A DNA stretch of 64,000 nucleotides from Arcobacter aquimarinus (GTDB taxonomy: Bacteria > Campylobacterota > Campylobacteria > Campylobacterales > Arcobacteraceae). Each line of letters opens with the position of its first letter. Within the stretch, counting starts at the first letter, position 1. Under the pieces are notes generated by a model. It was not told where the DNA came from and made no database searches. It saw only the letters and a program-made list of their open reading frames with translations. The translations under genes and the position numbers were made by a program. Below are positions 31,001 to 37,481 of this stretch, in pieces. Location of the stretch: assembly GCF_013177635.1 (NCBI RefSeq), contig NZ_CP030944.1:992001-1056000 (forward strand). The letters are read 5' to 3'.

Positions 31001-31084
31001 GTAAATTTACCAGAAGGTGTTGATCAAGAATTTTATATAGTAAAACAAGACTTAAGAGATGAAAAGGAAGGAATTAACCAATGA
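19070..31084 (+). CDS. Giant two-partner-secreted exoprotein (filamentous haemagglutinin family TpsA)
   Basis: A 4004-residue secreted protein. Residues 1-36 are an extended signal peptide (FRILKGGKISLVVSALLG, cut near SHA-AP). The TPS secretion domain follows (about 37-290) with INWQGFSIASNETVNF and NSNGVLF (118-124). WLLDPTDTTI (about 425) is typical of the family. Residues about 716-990 are a Gly-rich segment; the rest is repetitive beta-helix-like Ser/Thr/Asn/Gly sequence. A 237-residue block is duplicated exactly (about 2203-2439 and 2936-3172) and a 69-residue unit is tandem near 3674-3811. The last 150 residues are not repetitive. No VENN motif or toxin-like tip is visible, so an adhesin or biofilm protein is likelier than a contact-dependent toxin. 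The stop overlaps the TpsB start (ATGA). Confidence 0.93.
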   Translation: MKKFNYDFSSRFRILKGGKISLVVSALLGSAIISHAAPTGGTVTSGNATISQSGNVTNITQSTQKASINWQGFSIASNETVNFNQPNVNSITLNRVVGNERSVIDGALNANGQVWILNSNGVLFNKNAKVNTAGILATTKNISDEDFQAGNYKFSGDSSGSVINMGTIESTDSGYVALLANKVENDGTIKAYKGTVHLTGAKEATINLNGNSIVSLSVDKGILDALVENKGAIIADGGKIYLTTNAVDEILKGVVNNTGILEASSMDDILGNVEVVANNGDVINSGTIDVSSDSAKAGKIIVTGENTTISQTSSIKADGKTGGGTVYIGGSWQNSDTTVSQSTTTIVEKNSKITANATDNGDGGTIAIWSDITKENSLTKVVATLEAKAGTNGGNGGKIETSGYTLDTENISVTASSPKGKGGLWLLDPTDTTINQTVADSYISTLNGGTSVENIVSGSMTISNGVIISKTAGSEATLKLQSTGSGYIYIGSGVQISDTASNILNFTIETAGPVYFENNGSSNQTINIHGDLDIGGASNTYSVGNAYSYGDTYKNGVFIGNYNNFTADNINIRGKGYDYNISYYNGASKVGGEGIFVGSNTNILSLTDINLKGQGGAGSNASDAANAENNVVISGSTGTNYTYNAGAASNYVYTQPSAVSSGTGTDSHGYAGTSSYGGQGLSGSNGDSALATAAAGGNGVSISSSTTIEAGRDLTVIGIGGRGGNGGLGGNGGMGDTGGIAQNGQGGGNAKGGDTSGTYQQFDHYSYYYDGAGPYNSSGQWVGYGQPGSGYSQQANYITAYYSGGYAYGGAGGNSIGGKGGTGGTGGNGSAGASGGIGIKVTSATLEARRDLKLEATGGAGGTGGAGGTGGTGGTGGSYGSAGQGGNVELGRNTISNSNYGGYTYGSSGSAHMGDGGTGGAGGTGGAGGSSGYAISLESSTSIHADENITLDTTRGVAGAGGAAGYGGSGGFGWNTGSSGSSGSSWGSGYVYAGIYTNGAAVIGDTNSSGGTYTGDINLIADAISLNTSTTIKSLGGILNIKAKTDGTSIGVGSYGTLNLPANFFWDGTSGIAKDGFSVINIGSADLSNPISISSTVTSTDNLNFITKSGTYIDLYSGTLTSNDNDITFNGAVRVLSGQDSTISTGSGLGNIVFNNTIDGSSSNSGNLTLNAGTGNIDFNGAIGNSTTFANLTITNSALTNFNSTVNIGTNLTQTNAATNTTTFTNTVNIGGAATLRGTVFDINNSWNSTEVTSFTNSDLITKSEMGDITAVGGFNTSGDINLASNISTTNTDLSIGGNLTIAEGKSVSLSTSSGAGNITVTSQTQGTSGGTNEALILNAGAGNITFSDLVGRKEDFDLTTLTINSVATATFNKKVDLKGTLSQVAGSVATTFNDEVDVGTLTLTGTAFNFNNNLNSDSTTTITNSGLVTKSNVGNITSNGAFSTSGALTLGSDLTTTTGSISVGGALTLIEPSDGTNGIVTILANDRASNITINSITGANQNLELISGSGNILVTNNATGLNRLILQEDAETSTGSATINGNLGVVDFETYARSYDISLLGSSNTFTNQTTFLNKGNLVLGNATADTFNFTNGLNTVAASTDTNKKVQLFSTINTTNSDIVTDNVTLNGNTIISTGSGAGNLDFQGTVDGTYNLTLTTGTGNITFEDKVGETNRLANLVINSATKTDFNDSVKIASASLTGGIFNLNNTWDSTTSTAFTNSGLITVNQNSDITTGTTFSTTGDISLDSNITTTNSNLTIGGNLNLLADTVTLSTGTGIGNISLNSATGNNKNLKLISGQGTITSSGTISGIDTLSIQEGITTTPGSVVFNGNLSVNTLSTQASNYDISLYGTNTTIQNATTFNNTGNLNLGNGSDTINFVNGLNTDSPTLVNINGTIQSEGTSVISLGDTNTTVRILGNSTIGGTSTGNINISAVTLNDGATLTLGTGINNDINVTSISGTAGGTVSNLGINSIGDVSIGNIGTDIGTITVTKSADTTFTGTVNTNNLTILDGISNKTIAFDSNLTVNTAMSASAGSADYNIALLGNSNSIAGTTTLSNTGNLTLGDASTDTTTFTNGLTATSQNSINLFGETKSTTSAAITLGNSELLGTSKLTTNNGNINLNGRLNGANNITLTAGIGTVNINNTIGDVTRLGALTIASATTTNIASDIKAASTSITSGTININSGANSVDTTLTQLYTGAVVLGQDTTLTGSDVTLGGTLNSSNTSGISDYRTLSITGNGIFNGTVGATYALGSLDVSGTTAINSASIRTKDNQTYNGATTLGANTTLSTTNNGVIWFKDNLDSTTSARNLTINNGNVIFDGITGSTLALGTVGITGDEITINKAFSSGATTITNAGLFTTSSEGDITASGGFTQNGVGTNSLAGDITTVNNNISFAKAVVLTDDVVMSTGTGAGNISFAQTINSDDVSTPRDLTLSTGTGNVVFTGLVGNTTELGDIIINSATNVTTNGIKAASFEQKAGTGTTTVNLGTFSDVGQQSLYTSATKGIDITTSTISFTGAIQTVNNGNLRLKANNNLSLTQSATADGSGNVNLEAGGLLTIGALVSTGTGNITLIGGTGVTHTGSAGGLKTTGDGEISVTATTGNITMADGTVYEVDDGNVTLLAANNILLGEIKAQKTVDGQTVDGDSLIRVTATNGNITDNTASNNPNIIGRVAALNGKTGVGASNKYIQTQVRELSLNANTGGIYVNSYGDVAFGSADGGVTGTTTSGDIVVTANGTITTAGEVITKGAITLDNLSATGSEGIVLNDNITADGLVTFKTHGSFSMLGEADIFAKGGFSIQADGDTKLAGRIKTNNSDITFNSKFYLVGDLILDTNTGAGNISLQEVENDATALGSPHSLTLTAGTGNVVFNKTLGVDAVTGKLNELKITSGNNVSLDKDHQVNSIDWTATNINLNRANFVTTGSQSYNGAVVLGQDTTLTGSDVTLGGTLNSSNTSGISDYRTLSITGNGIFNGTVGATYALGSLDVSGTTAINSASIRTKDNQTYNGATTLGANTTLSTTNNGVIWFKDNLDSTTSARNLTINNGNVIFDGITGSTLALGTVGITGDEITINKAFSSGATTITNAGLFTTSSEGDITASGGFTQNGVGTNSLAGDITTVNNNISFAKAVVLTDDVVMSTGTGAGNISFAQTINSDDVSTPRDLTLSAGTGTYSFGGAVGNIVTLDNLIINSTNTLNLDQYIRASTLSTNSNLITLGSNADIQTTGIQNYNGAVVLNADTLLTGSEITFENTVDSDNTGGGTPVSNYRFLNIVGDVVFNGAVGSNYALGSLSVSGDAQINGGIIKTNGTQTYTGAVTLGSDTSFETNNSNISFGSSIDAKAGVTPAPNLSFTAGNGDISVAGAIGSNSALGGIEIVSAKDVTTNGITADNFTQLSGTGTSTFNGTTNLTGNFDFTGTNLTVNAPMNIDGSAEITNSGLFTTSSNGDILAKDGFVQNGTGDNSLAGNITTDGNSISLAGNVTLTDNITISTGTGPGDVTFVKAVNSDGTTPANGLVINALGGIVEFNEAIGGTSALGNFSVTSNQFLFDDLTSTSNVDINVQGDFESGSITAGGDMSISTTGDITQKSGSSLVIAGDSAFEAIGGDLTLTEAGNSFTGQVNMTAQDILIDYAGGDFVVGNVSSTNLDITSTIGDITQASGTSIIVTNETTLASTTGDITLTGNNDFAGTVNASGKDVALNDVNGIELGAVTSRGTLDVSAKDDITQSVNSVISSAGETTLASTNGDITLTGNNDFAGTVNASGKDVALNDVNGIELGAVTSSGTLDVSAKDDITQSVNSVISSAGETTLASTNGDITLSGLNNSFKGLINLDAKNANINSKDRLNLGDVTLVSKLKGTGAPIENTLNSSDIVNILIKDFNNIEKNINNINLSFFNLQKNQKIGNVNLENFNLEKLSSNKIDNILLFSTPPESTQTEKITLSELVSAKKSESQSDISISLAQDSIIELINGGVNLPEGVDQEFYIVKQDLRDEKEGINQ
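21217..22040 (+). repeat. Gly-rich low-complexity segment within the exoprotein gene
   Basis: Codons for short GG-x units (such as GGTGGAGGTGG) dominate this stretch, in clusters separated by Tyr- and Ser-rich spacers. It looks like a collagen- or PGRS-like insert in the beta-helical exoprotein. Confidence 0.75.
25676..26385 (+). repeat. 710-bp exact direct repeat, copy 1
   Basis: By eye this block is identical over its whole length to 27875-28584. The offset is 2199 bases (733 codons), so frame is kept. Flanking bases differ at once on both sides. Confidence 0.93.
27875..28584 (+). repeat. 710-bp exact direct repeat, copy 2
   Basis: Second copy of the block at 25676. Recombination between the copies would delete or add 733 codons without breaking the frame. 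Confidence 0.93.
30089..30541 (+). repeat. 207-bp tandem repeat near the exoprotein C-terminus
   Basis: Units begin at 30089, 30296 and 30503 (the third only about 39 bases) with a period of 207 bases, 69 codons. Unit 2 differs from unit 1 at only a few bases in its shared core (SRG versus SSG; TTG versus TNG). Confidence 0.9.
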
Positions 31085-32736
31085 AAAAACTATTAACTAT
31101 TTCAATAATAACAGTAAATTGTCTACTTGCAACTGTACCAGATATTGATACTATTCCAAAATCAATAATTATACCTAAAGAGGTAAAAAAACAAACACCT
31201 TCATTGATTGATATTGAAGGAAAAGAGAAATATGCTCCTGTTATGAAAGATGATAAAAGTGGGAAGAAAATTTTAGTAAAAGGTTTTGATATTAAAGGGA
31301 ATAATAATTTAAGTTACGAAGAATTGAATAATGAGATAAATAGTTTTTTAAATAAAGAGTTAAATTTTAATCAACTTCAAGAAATTACTTCTATCATTAC
31401 AAAAAAATATAGAGAAAAAGGTTTTTTTGTAGCAAGAGCTTATATTCCTATGCAAGATATAAAACAAAACAACAATATATTTAAAATAGTTGTTATAGAA
31501 GGTAATTATGGGAAATTTAAACTAATTAATAATTCTTTAGTAAATAACTCTACTGTACAAAATATGTTTGATAATGCTAAAAATAGAGGAAATGTTATTA
31601 GCACTGATACATTAGAAAGAGCTATGCTTGTTATAAATAATACTCCTGGTGCGGTAGTATCTAAGGCAGAAATAAAACCAGGTAAAGAAGTTGGAAGTAG
31701 TGATTTTTTAGTTGAAGTAGATGCAAGTAAAAGAGTTAATAGTTTTGTTGTTTTTGATAATTATGGAAACAAATATATAGGAAAAAATAGAATTATGTCA
31801 GGAGTAGATATAAATTCACCTTTTAAATTAGGAGATAAAATATCTTTATTTGGACTAATTAGTAATGGTGCAGATTTAAAAAATTATAAAATTTCATATA
31901 ATTTTCCATTGATGGCAAATGGTTTAAGAGCAGGATTAAGTTACAATAATACAGATTATAATTTAGTAAATTTAGATGATGGTATTTTAGATGAGGAATA
32001 TTTTGGAGATTCAAAAATATTCGAAGTAAGTTTAGAATATCCTATAATAAAATCAAGATTAGAAACTCTTGATTTTACTGCAATTTATTCAGACAAAAAT
32101 ATTTCTTCGACAACAGATGAAAAGGATTCTAAAGAAATTAATTCTATTTCTTTTGGGTTAAATCATATAAAAAATCAAACTTTTTTAGGATTAAATGCAA
32201 AAACGACTTTAGAGGCAATACTTACTATTGGAGAATTAGCTGATAAAAGTATGATGAATGGATCTTATCAAAAAATTAATTTTAATTCATCAATAGATCT
32301 TGATATTACATCAATATATTCTATAAGTTCTTCAATTAAACTTCAAAAAGCATTTAAAAATCAAAATTTAGATGGAAGTGAAGATATGAATATAGGAGGT
32401 TCTAATGGAGTAAAAGTATTTCCAGATGCAGAGTTAAGTGCAGAACAAGCAGCATTGTTTAATGTAGAATTTTTTGCAAAACTTCCAGAAGTATCTGGTT
32501 TAAATCATAAAATAGGATTGTTTTATGATATAGGAACAGCTTCAATGAGTCAAAAAGATGAGGATATTATATTTGAAAGAAGAACTCTGCAAGATATAGG
32601 ATTTGGATATTATACAAACTATAAAAATACTTTCACAAAATTACAAGTAGCAAGAGTAGTTGGAGGTCAAGATATAGAAACTGAAAATATTGGTAATATA
32701 TCAAAAGTTCTTTTTCAAACAGGATTAGTATTTTAA
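31081..32736 (+). CDS. TpsB outer-membrane transporter (ShlB/FhaC/HecB family)
   Basis: A 551-residue partner that threads the exoprotein across the outer membrane. A signal peptide (to about 18) is followed by a POTRA segment (about 65-150: VKGFDIKGNNNLS, YREKGFFVARAYIP) and a C-terminal beta-barrel ending in Phe (FQTGLVF). The conserved pore-loop motif, VRGY or VRAYP in relatives, reads GVKVFPDAE here, with Lys in place of Arg. ATG 31081 overlaps the exoprotein stop by four bases, so the two are translated together. Confidence 0.93.
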   Translation: MKKLLTISIITVNCLLATVPDIDTIPKSIIIPKEVKKQTPSLIDIEGKEKYAPVMKDDKSGKKILVKGFDIKGNNNLSYEELNNEINSFLNKELNFNQLQEITSIITKKYREKGFFVARAYIPMQDIKQNNNIFKIVVIEGNYGKFKLINNSLVNNSTVQNMFDNAKNRGNVISTDTLERAMLVINNTPGAVVSKAEIKPGKEVGSSDFLVEVDASKRVNSFVVFDNYGNKYIGKNRIMSGVDINSPFKLGDKISLFGLISNGADLKNYKISYNFPLMANGLRAGLSYNNTDYNLVNLDDGILDEEYFGDSKIFEVSLEYPIIKSRLETLDFTAIYSDKNISSTTDEKDSKEINSISFGLNHIKNQTFLGLNAKTTLEAILTIGELADKSMMNGSYQKINFNSSIDLDITSIYSISSSIKLQKAFKNQNLDGSEDMNIGGSNGVKVFPDAELSAEQAALFNVEFFAKLPEVSGLNHKIGLFYDIGTASMSQKDEDIIFERRTLQDIGFGYYTNYKNTFTKLQVARVVGGQDIETENIGNISKVLFQTGLVF

Positions 32737-32762
32737 ATGAATTTAAAAAATAAAGGAAGAAA

Positions 32763-33461
32763 ATGTATAAAGATTTAGAAATAGTAAATAAAATAGCCCA
32801 TAAAGAAAATAGTATAAAAGAAGTAAAAGATTTTTCTTACACAAAAAATCTAACAAGCGCACCTATAACAGTAACAGAGTTTTTTGAAGCTTGTAAAAAT
32901 TATCCAATCTTGTTTGCTAAAGATAAAAATAATGATTGGTTTGCTTCAGTAATGTTAGGTTTTAAAGAAAATGAAAATATCTTTGTTGATAATAAAGGTA
33001 ATTGGGATAAATTACACTATGTTCCAGCATTTGTAAGAAGATATCCTTTTGTTTTTGTAGAACAAAATGAACAACAACAATTACTGTTAGGTGTAGAAAA
33101 AGAGTTTTTGAGTATAGATAAAAAAGATGAAAAAAGAAAACTTTTTGATGATAAAGATGAAAATACAGAGTTTTTAAATAATGTATTGAACTTTCTAAAT
33201 CAATATCAAAATGATTCAATAGCAACAAAAGAGTTTATAAAACAATTAGATGAATGGGAATTGCTAGAAGAGAAAGTAGCAACAATAATAAATGAGAAAA
33301 AAGAGCAATTTAATATAAATGGATTTTATATAGTAAATGAAGAGAAATTAAAACACCTAAGTAAAAAGAAAAAAGAAGAGATTTGTAATAAAAATGCGAC
33401 TGCATTAATAACAGCACATTTGATTTCATTGTCTAATATTCAGAAGTTAGGAATAAAATAA
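32763..33461 (+). CDS. SapC-family protein
   Basis: A 232-residue cytoplasmic-looking protein. It matches the SapC family in pattern: YPILFAKD near residue 48, ASVMLGFKENENIFVDNKGNW, the hallmark YVPAFVRRYPFVF and, late, INGFYIVNEEKLKHL and TAHLISLSNI. SapC was named for S-layer protein export in Campylobacter fetus; its biochemical role is unknown. It has a strong AAAGGAAG site 26 bases after the TpsB gene and is thus part of the secretion operon. It may assist biogenesis or modification of the exoprotein, which is inference. Confidence 0.82.
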   Translation: MYKDLEIVNKIAHKENSIKEVKDFSYTKNLTSAPITVTEFFEACKNYPILFAKDKNNDWFASVMLGFKENENIFVDNKGNWDKLHYVPAFVRRYPFVFVEQNEQQQLLLGVEKEFLSIDKKDEKRKLFDDKDENTEFLNNVLNFLNQYQNDSIATKEFIKQLDEWELLEEKVATIINEKKEQFNINGFYIVNEEKLKHLSKKKKEEICNKNATALITAHLISLSNIQKLGIK

Positions 33462-33470
33462 TTTTATTAG

Positions 33471-33707
33471 ATGGAATTTTTAAAGGGCATAAAAATAGAA
33501 ATTGAAGAAATAAATCACGTTTTAGAAATTGCATATTTAAAGAATTATTTAGAAAAGGATATAAATCCTTTTTTAAATAAATGTATAGACTTTAAATATG
33601 ATGTAAATGAAAAGATATTTGTATTTCATATTTTAAACTCAAATAAGAAGATAAATCTTGGAATGGACGAATTTGTAGAATGCTATAAAATATATTTTAA
33701 TGTATAA
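33471..33707 (+). CDS. Small protein of unknown function in the two-partner secretion operon
   Basis: A 78-residue Lys/Ile/Asn-rich protein with no signal peptide or membrane segment and no domain I recognise. It starts nine bases after the SapC gene with only a weak ribosome site, so it probably depends on coupling. It is the last gene of the operon. Confidence 0.6.
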   Translation: MEFLKGIKIEIEEINHVLEIAYLKNYLEKDINPFLNKCIDFKYDVNEKIFVFHILNSNKKINLGMDEFVECYKIYFNV

Positions 33708-33984
33708 AATAATAAAGCCTATTTAATTCCAAGTTAAAAAATAAAATATTTTAAAAATTTTATTTTACTAATTTTTAATTTTTAAAATTAATACAATTTA
33801 AAACTTTCGATTACTTTGATACTTGAAATAATTCTCTTGAGTACTTTTATAGAAGGATTATTTTATGTTTTCAGCTTATATATGTTTATTAAATAGTTAA
33901 TAAAGATTTTGAAGCACAAAAATTAAATAATAATTAAGACAATATACATAATAATGATAACCCATATCAATAATAGGAAAAGTA
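33708..33984 (+). other. 277-base gap before fumC
   Basis: Very AT-rich. An A/T-only inverted repeat (33738-33747 / 33757-33766) could be a weak terminator for the secretion operon. A tiny open frame at 33865-33900 (MFSAYICLLNS) has an AAGGA site and might be a leader peptide, but it could equally be chance. A promoter for fumC must lie here; I cannot place it. Confidence 0.3.
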
Positions 33985-35382
33985 ATGGATTTTAGAATTG
34001 AAAAAGATACAATGGGTGAAATTAAAGTTCCAAACAATCAATATTGGGGAGCACAAACTCAAAGAAGTTTGGAAAACTTTCCAATTGGCGAAGAAAAAAT
34101 GCCAAAAGAGATAATTGAGGGATTTGCATATTTGAAAAAAGCTTGTGCAATTGTAAATAATAAATTAAATAGATTAGATAAGATAAAAACTGATGCTATT
34201 TGTGTAACTTGTGATGAGATTATTCAAGGAAAATTATCAACTGAATTTCCTTTGGTTGTTTGGCAAACAGGTTCAGGAACACAATCAAATATGAATGTAA
34301 ATGAAGTAGTAGCTTCAAGAGCTACACAAAACTTAGGAAAAGATTTTAGAACTGAAAAACTTATTCATCCAAATGATGATGTAAATAAAGGTCAAAGCTC
34401 AAATGATACTTATCCAACAGCTATGAGAATTGCTTTTGTTTTAGAGCTTCAAAAAAGGTTGATTCCCTCTATTAATGTTTTAAAAACAACATTAGAAAAT
34501 AAATCAAAAGAGTTTGAGACTATTGTAAAAATAGGAAGAACACATCTTCAAGATGCAACTCCACTAACTTTAGGACAAGAACTATCAGCTTATGTTGATA
34601 TGTTAGATAAAGCTTTAAATCAAATTGATGATTCGATGAAATACATAGTTGAACTTGCTATTGGGGGAACGGCTGTTGGAACAGGATTAAATTCTCATCC
34701 AGATTTTTCACCTGCTGTTTGTGATGTTTTAAATATTTTAACACAGACAAAATATGAGTTTAAATCTCATCCAAATAAATTTCATGCTTTAACTTCTCAT
34801 GATGGAGAAGTATTTTTAAGTGGAGCTTTAAATGCCCTTGCTTCAAATCTTATGAAAATAGCAAATGATATTAGATGGCTTTCATCAGGTCCTAGATGTG
34901 GAATAGGGGAAATCACAATTCCTGAAAATGAACCAGGAAGTTCAATCATGCCAGGAAAAGTAAATCCAACTCAAAGTGAAGCCATGACTATGGTTGCAGT
35001 TCAAGTTATGGGAAATCATACAACTATAAGTGTTGCTGCAAGTCAAGGTAATTTTGAATTAAATGTATTTAAACCTGTAATCGCTCTAAATATCATTCAG
35101 TCAATTAGACTTTTAAGTGATACTATGCTTGCATTCAATGATAATTGTGCAGTTGGAATAGAGCCAAATTTAACAAATATAAATAAATATCTAAATGATT
35201 CTCTTATGCTTGTAACTGCACTTAATCCATATATTGGTTATGAAAAAGCTACACTAATTGCAAAAACAGCTCATAAAAATGGAACAACTCTAAAACAAGA
35301 GGCTGTAAATCTTGGGATTTTAACAGAAGTTGAGTTTGACTCTTATGTAAAACCAGAAGATATGATAAAACCTAGTTTATAA
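33985..35382 (+). CDS. fumC: Fumarate hydratase class II
   Basis: A 465-residue, iron-free fumarase that interconverts fumarate and malate in the citric acid cycle. Length and motifs are typical: [42 protein letters not shown] and the signature loop [11 protein letters not shown] containing the catalytic serine. AGGAAAAGTA precedes ATG 33985. The small acidic protein downstream follows after 11 bases. Confidence 0.97.
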   Translation: MDFRIEKDTMGEIKVPNNQYWGAQTQRSLENFPIGEEKMPKEIIEGFAYLKKACAIVNNKLNRLDKIKTDAICVTCDEIIQGKLSTEFPLVVWQTGSGTQSNMNVNEVVASRATQNLGKDFRTEKLIHPNDDVNKGQSSNDTYPTAMRIAFVLELQKRLIPSINVLKTTLENKSKEFETIVKIGRTHLQDATPLTLGQELSAYVDMLDKALNQIDDSMKYIVELAIGGTAVGTGLNSHPDFSPAVCDVLNILTQTKYEFKSHPNKFHALTSHDGEVFLSGALNALASNLMKIANDIRWLSSGPRCGIGEITIPENEPGSSIMPGKVNPTQSEAMTMVAVQVMGNHTTISVAASQGNFELNVFKPVIALNIIQSIRLLSDTMLAFNDNCAVGIEPNLTNINKYLNDSLMLVTALNPYIGYEKATLIAKTAHKNGTTLKQEAVNLGILTEVEFDSYVKPEDMIKPSL

Positions 35383-35393
35383 TGGAGAAATGA

Positions 35394-35639
35394 TTGAAAG
35401 AGTTAGAGAGATATTTTTTAATAGATGAGTTTGAAGATGGTTGGGGAATGGAAGATGGTTTTATTTGTGAAGAACAATTATTTGAGTATTGTACAGAAGC
35501 ACTTTTCATTCCTGAAGAAAAAATAGATGAACTTAATATGATAGGTAGTGAACTTGAAATAGTTTTAAGAGATTTGGAATTAGAAGATATAAATGATGAT
35601 TGGTATGTTAATCTTGTAAAAAATTCAAAGGATAACTAA
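35394..35639 (+). CDS. Small acidic protein of unknown function
   Basis: An 81-residue, strongly acidic protein (LIDEFEDGWGMEDGF, RDLELEDINDDW) with no recognised domain. The start is TTG 35394, six bases after GGAG. The nearer ATG at 35390 is out of frame and gives only 12 codons. It is probably co-transcribed with fumC; its stop lies inside the shared terminator. Confidence 0.75.
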   Translation: MKELERYFLIDEFEDGWGMEDGFICEEQLFEYCTEALFIPEEKIDELNMIGSELEIVLRDLELEDINDDWYVNLVKNSKDN

Positions 35640-35661
35640 AAAGAGTTTTCTCTTTTTAGTT
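35634..35661. terminator. Bidirectional terminator between the fumC unit and CDF transporter gene
   Basis: Perfect 12-base stem AACTAAAAAGAG / CTCTTTTTAGTT with a TTTT loop, placed between two convergent genes. Confidence 0.85.
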
Positions 35662-35668
35662 GTTTATA

Positions 35669-36628
35669 TTACCATTCAAATTGAAAAGTAGTATGAACTA
35701 TTTTAAATTTTTCTTTTAGTTGATGATTTATTTCATGTAAAATTTTTTCATAATGTACTAAATCATCTTTATTGATTTTAACATGAGCTGTCATATTGTA
35801 CATATTTTGAGTTATTTCCCAAATATGAATATCATGTAATTCAATAACTTTTTCATTTTTACAAATATATTCTTTTACTTCATTTATATTTAAAGGAGAA
35901 CTTTCAAGCAAAGTATTTATCGAATTTTTTAGTATATCAATTGCCCATTTTGCAATAACAAAAGCAACAAGAATAGCTAAAATAATATCTATAAAATACC
36001 ATGAAGTAAAATGTATTACTATATAACCTATAATTATTGCAACAGAAGATAAAGCGTCAGTTAGCATATGAATAAATGCAGATTTTAAATTTATATTATT
36101 TCTATCTCCTTGCATCAAAATTACACCAGTGATAATATTTACGATTAGTCCTATTATCGCAACAATCAAAGCAGTTTTAATGTCAATTATTTCAGGATTC
36201 AAAAAACGTTCAATTGCTTCATAAACAATCCAAATGATTGATAAAATAATTGTAATTCCATTGATAAAAGCAGCAAGAACTTCTATTCTATAGTATCCAA
36301 AAGTTTTTTCAATAGGAGCTTTTTTATTTGCAATAACGATTGCTGCTAATGAAATAATTAATGCAAATGAATGAGTAAACATATGAATAGCATCTGAAAT
36401 AAGTGCTAAAGAATTTGATAAAAATCCATAAAAGAACTCTAAAAACATAGTAATTAAGGTAATTGATAATGCCCATTTTAAAACTTTTTTATCTGTTCCT
36501 CTGTGATCGTGTGTATGTCCACTAATACTATGGTCATGCCCACAACTATCTCCATGATGGTGATGTTCTTTTTCTTTATTTCCTAAAAAAGGTTTATGGT
36601 CATTTAGACCAAATTTACAATTTTCCAT
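35669..36628 (-). CDS. Cation diffusion facilitator metal exporter (DmeF-like)
   Basis: A 319-residue inner-membrane protein with a His-rich N-terminus (EHHHHGDSCGHDH), six membrane segments and a C-terminal cytoplasmic domain. Transport-site residues are His and His in TM2 (SDAIHMFTHSF) and His and Asp in TM5 (HMLTDALSS). Zinc exporters such as ZitB usually carry His and Asp in TM2; HxxxH recalls the Co/Ni exporter DmeF, though I give that from memory. ATG 36628 is eight bases after GGAG; the frame continues 21 codons upstream but that would overlap the preceding gene. Confidence 0.87.
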   Translation of the reverse strand: MENCKFGLNDHKPFLGNKEKEHHHHGDSCGHDHSISGHTHDHRGTDKKVLKWALSITLITMFLEFFYGFLSNSLALISDAIHMFTHSFALIISLAAIVIANKKAPIEKTFGYYRIEVLAAFINGITIILSIIWIVYEAIERFLNPEIIDIKTALIVAIIGLIVNIITGVILMQGDRNNINLKSAFIHMLTDALSSVAIIIGYIVIHFTSWYFIDIILAILVAFVIAKWAIDILKNSINTLLESSPLNINEVKEYICKNEKVIELHDIHIWEITQNMYNMTAHVKINKDDLVHYEKILHEINHQLKEKFKIVHTTFQFEW

Positions 36629-36677
36629 ATCAAATTCTCCTATAAATATTATTATAGTATATAAATGCAATATAAAA

Positions 36678-36989
36678 TTAGATTTTTTCAATCTTTAAAT
36701 AGTTGTTTTTTCTAAAAAATATTATAAATAATATATAAAAAGGTATTAAAATATTTTTTGAATGAGTATTATGAATTTTCAATTTATCATTATTTTTTAA
36801 TTCAGTTAAATCTAATTCATTACTGCTACACCAATCTATTTTTGCACAAATTTTTTTTGAATTTAAAGGTAATACAATATTTAATTCTTCACTATCTCTT
36901 ATATTCATTATAAAAACATCATCAACATATAATTTGTAAGCTCTTGTTTTATCAATAAACTTTTTTGGTCTACTTACTAAAATATTCAT
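36678..36989 (-). CDS. Unknown protein with a C-terminal membrane segment
   Basis: A 103-residue protein beginning NILVSRPKKFIDKTRAYKLYVDD, with one hydrophobic segment at about 80-93. It overlaps the preceding gene by four bases (ATGA), so the two are coupled. I do not recognise a family; the first half could be a small beta-rich domain. It lies 49 bases upstream of the CDF exporter gene on the same strand. Confidence 0.6.
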   Translation of the reverse strand: MNILVSRPKKFIDKTRAYKLYVDDVFIMNIRDSEELNIVLPLNSKKICAKIDWCSSNELDLTELKNNDKLKIHNTHSKNILIPFYILFIIFFRKNNYLKIEKI

Positions 36990-37192
36990 ATATTTTCATC
37001 TTTTTTAATTTTAGAGGTAAAATAACCAAATAAAGTTCCAGCAACTAAACAAAGAATTGAAAAAACAATATATGAACCAAAGGGAGGAGTTGTGATATTA
37101 TCTATATAATATCTATGTAAAGCAAATATAATTCCAAAAGAAACACCCCATCCAAAAGTTCCAAATATTAAAATATCTTTTATTTTTTTCAT
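36986..37192 (-). CDS. Small two-span membrane protein
   Basis: A 68-residue protein with two hydrophobic segments (about 8-25 and 42-61) and a Lys-rich tail. No family is recognised. First gene of a three-gene minus-strand unit that ends in the CDF exporter. Confidence 0.65.
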   Translation of the reverse strand: MKKIKDILIFGTFGWGVSFGIIFALHRYYIDNITTPPFGSYIVFSILCLVAGTLFGYFTSKIKKDENI

Positions 37193-37329
37193 TAATAACC
37201 TTTAATTTTTTTATTGATAATAGAGCATATTGTATTATTTATCTACTTATATTGATATTAATTATTAATATTGTACTAAGTGAAAAAACTTTAATATTTC
37301 AATAATTTAAAAAGCTTAGGATTAAAAAT

Positions 37330-37416
37330 ATGTTGTATCAGTTGTATAGAAATGCTGTTAAAAATTTGGATTTTGCATATCAACCTATAATTGATTTTAA
37401 AATTTTAACATTCTAG
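37330..37416 (+). pseudogene. Remnant of an EAL-domain (c-di-GMP phosphodiesterase) gene
   Basis: In the 343-base gap 37193-37535, an ATG with TTAGGATT ahead opens a 28-residue frame containing NLDFAYQPIIDFK. This matches the start of EAL domains (YYQPI-D-K). The frame ends at TAG 37414-37416, before the EAL motif itself, and no continuation is visible in the remaining gap. I read it as a decayed gene start; it may still be translated. Confidence 0.5.
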
Positions 37417-37481
37417 ATATATAAACAAAAGTAATTCACTTTTTGATGGAACTTTCATGAAAAGAAAACCAAATAAAAATT

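Noticed and set aside
19070-33707. Contact-dependent inhibition system (CdiA/CdiB/CdiI)
   Set aside because: The exoprotein has no VENN motif and no compact toxin-like C-terminal domain, and the downstream SapC and 78-residue proteins are not immunity-like. An adhesin is more likely.
33865-33900. Leader peptide MFSAYICLLNS before fumC
   Set aside because: It has an AAGGA site but no run of regulatory codons or attenuator-like hairpins; noted only inside the gap entry.
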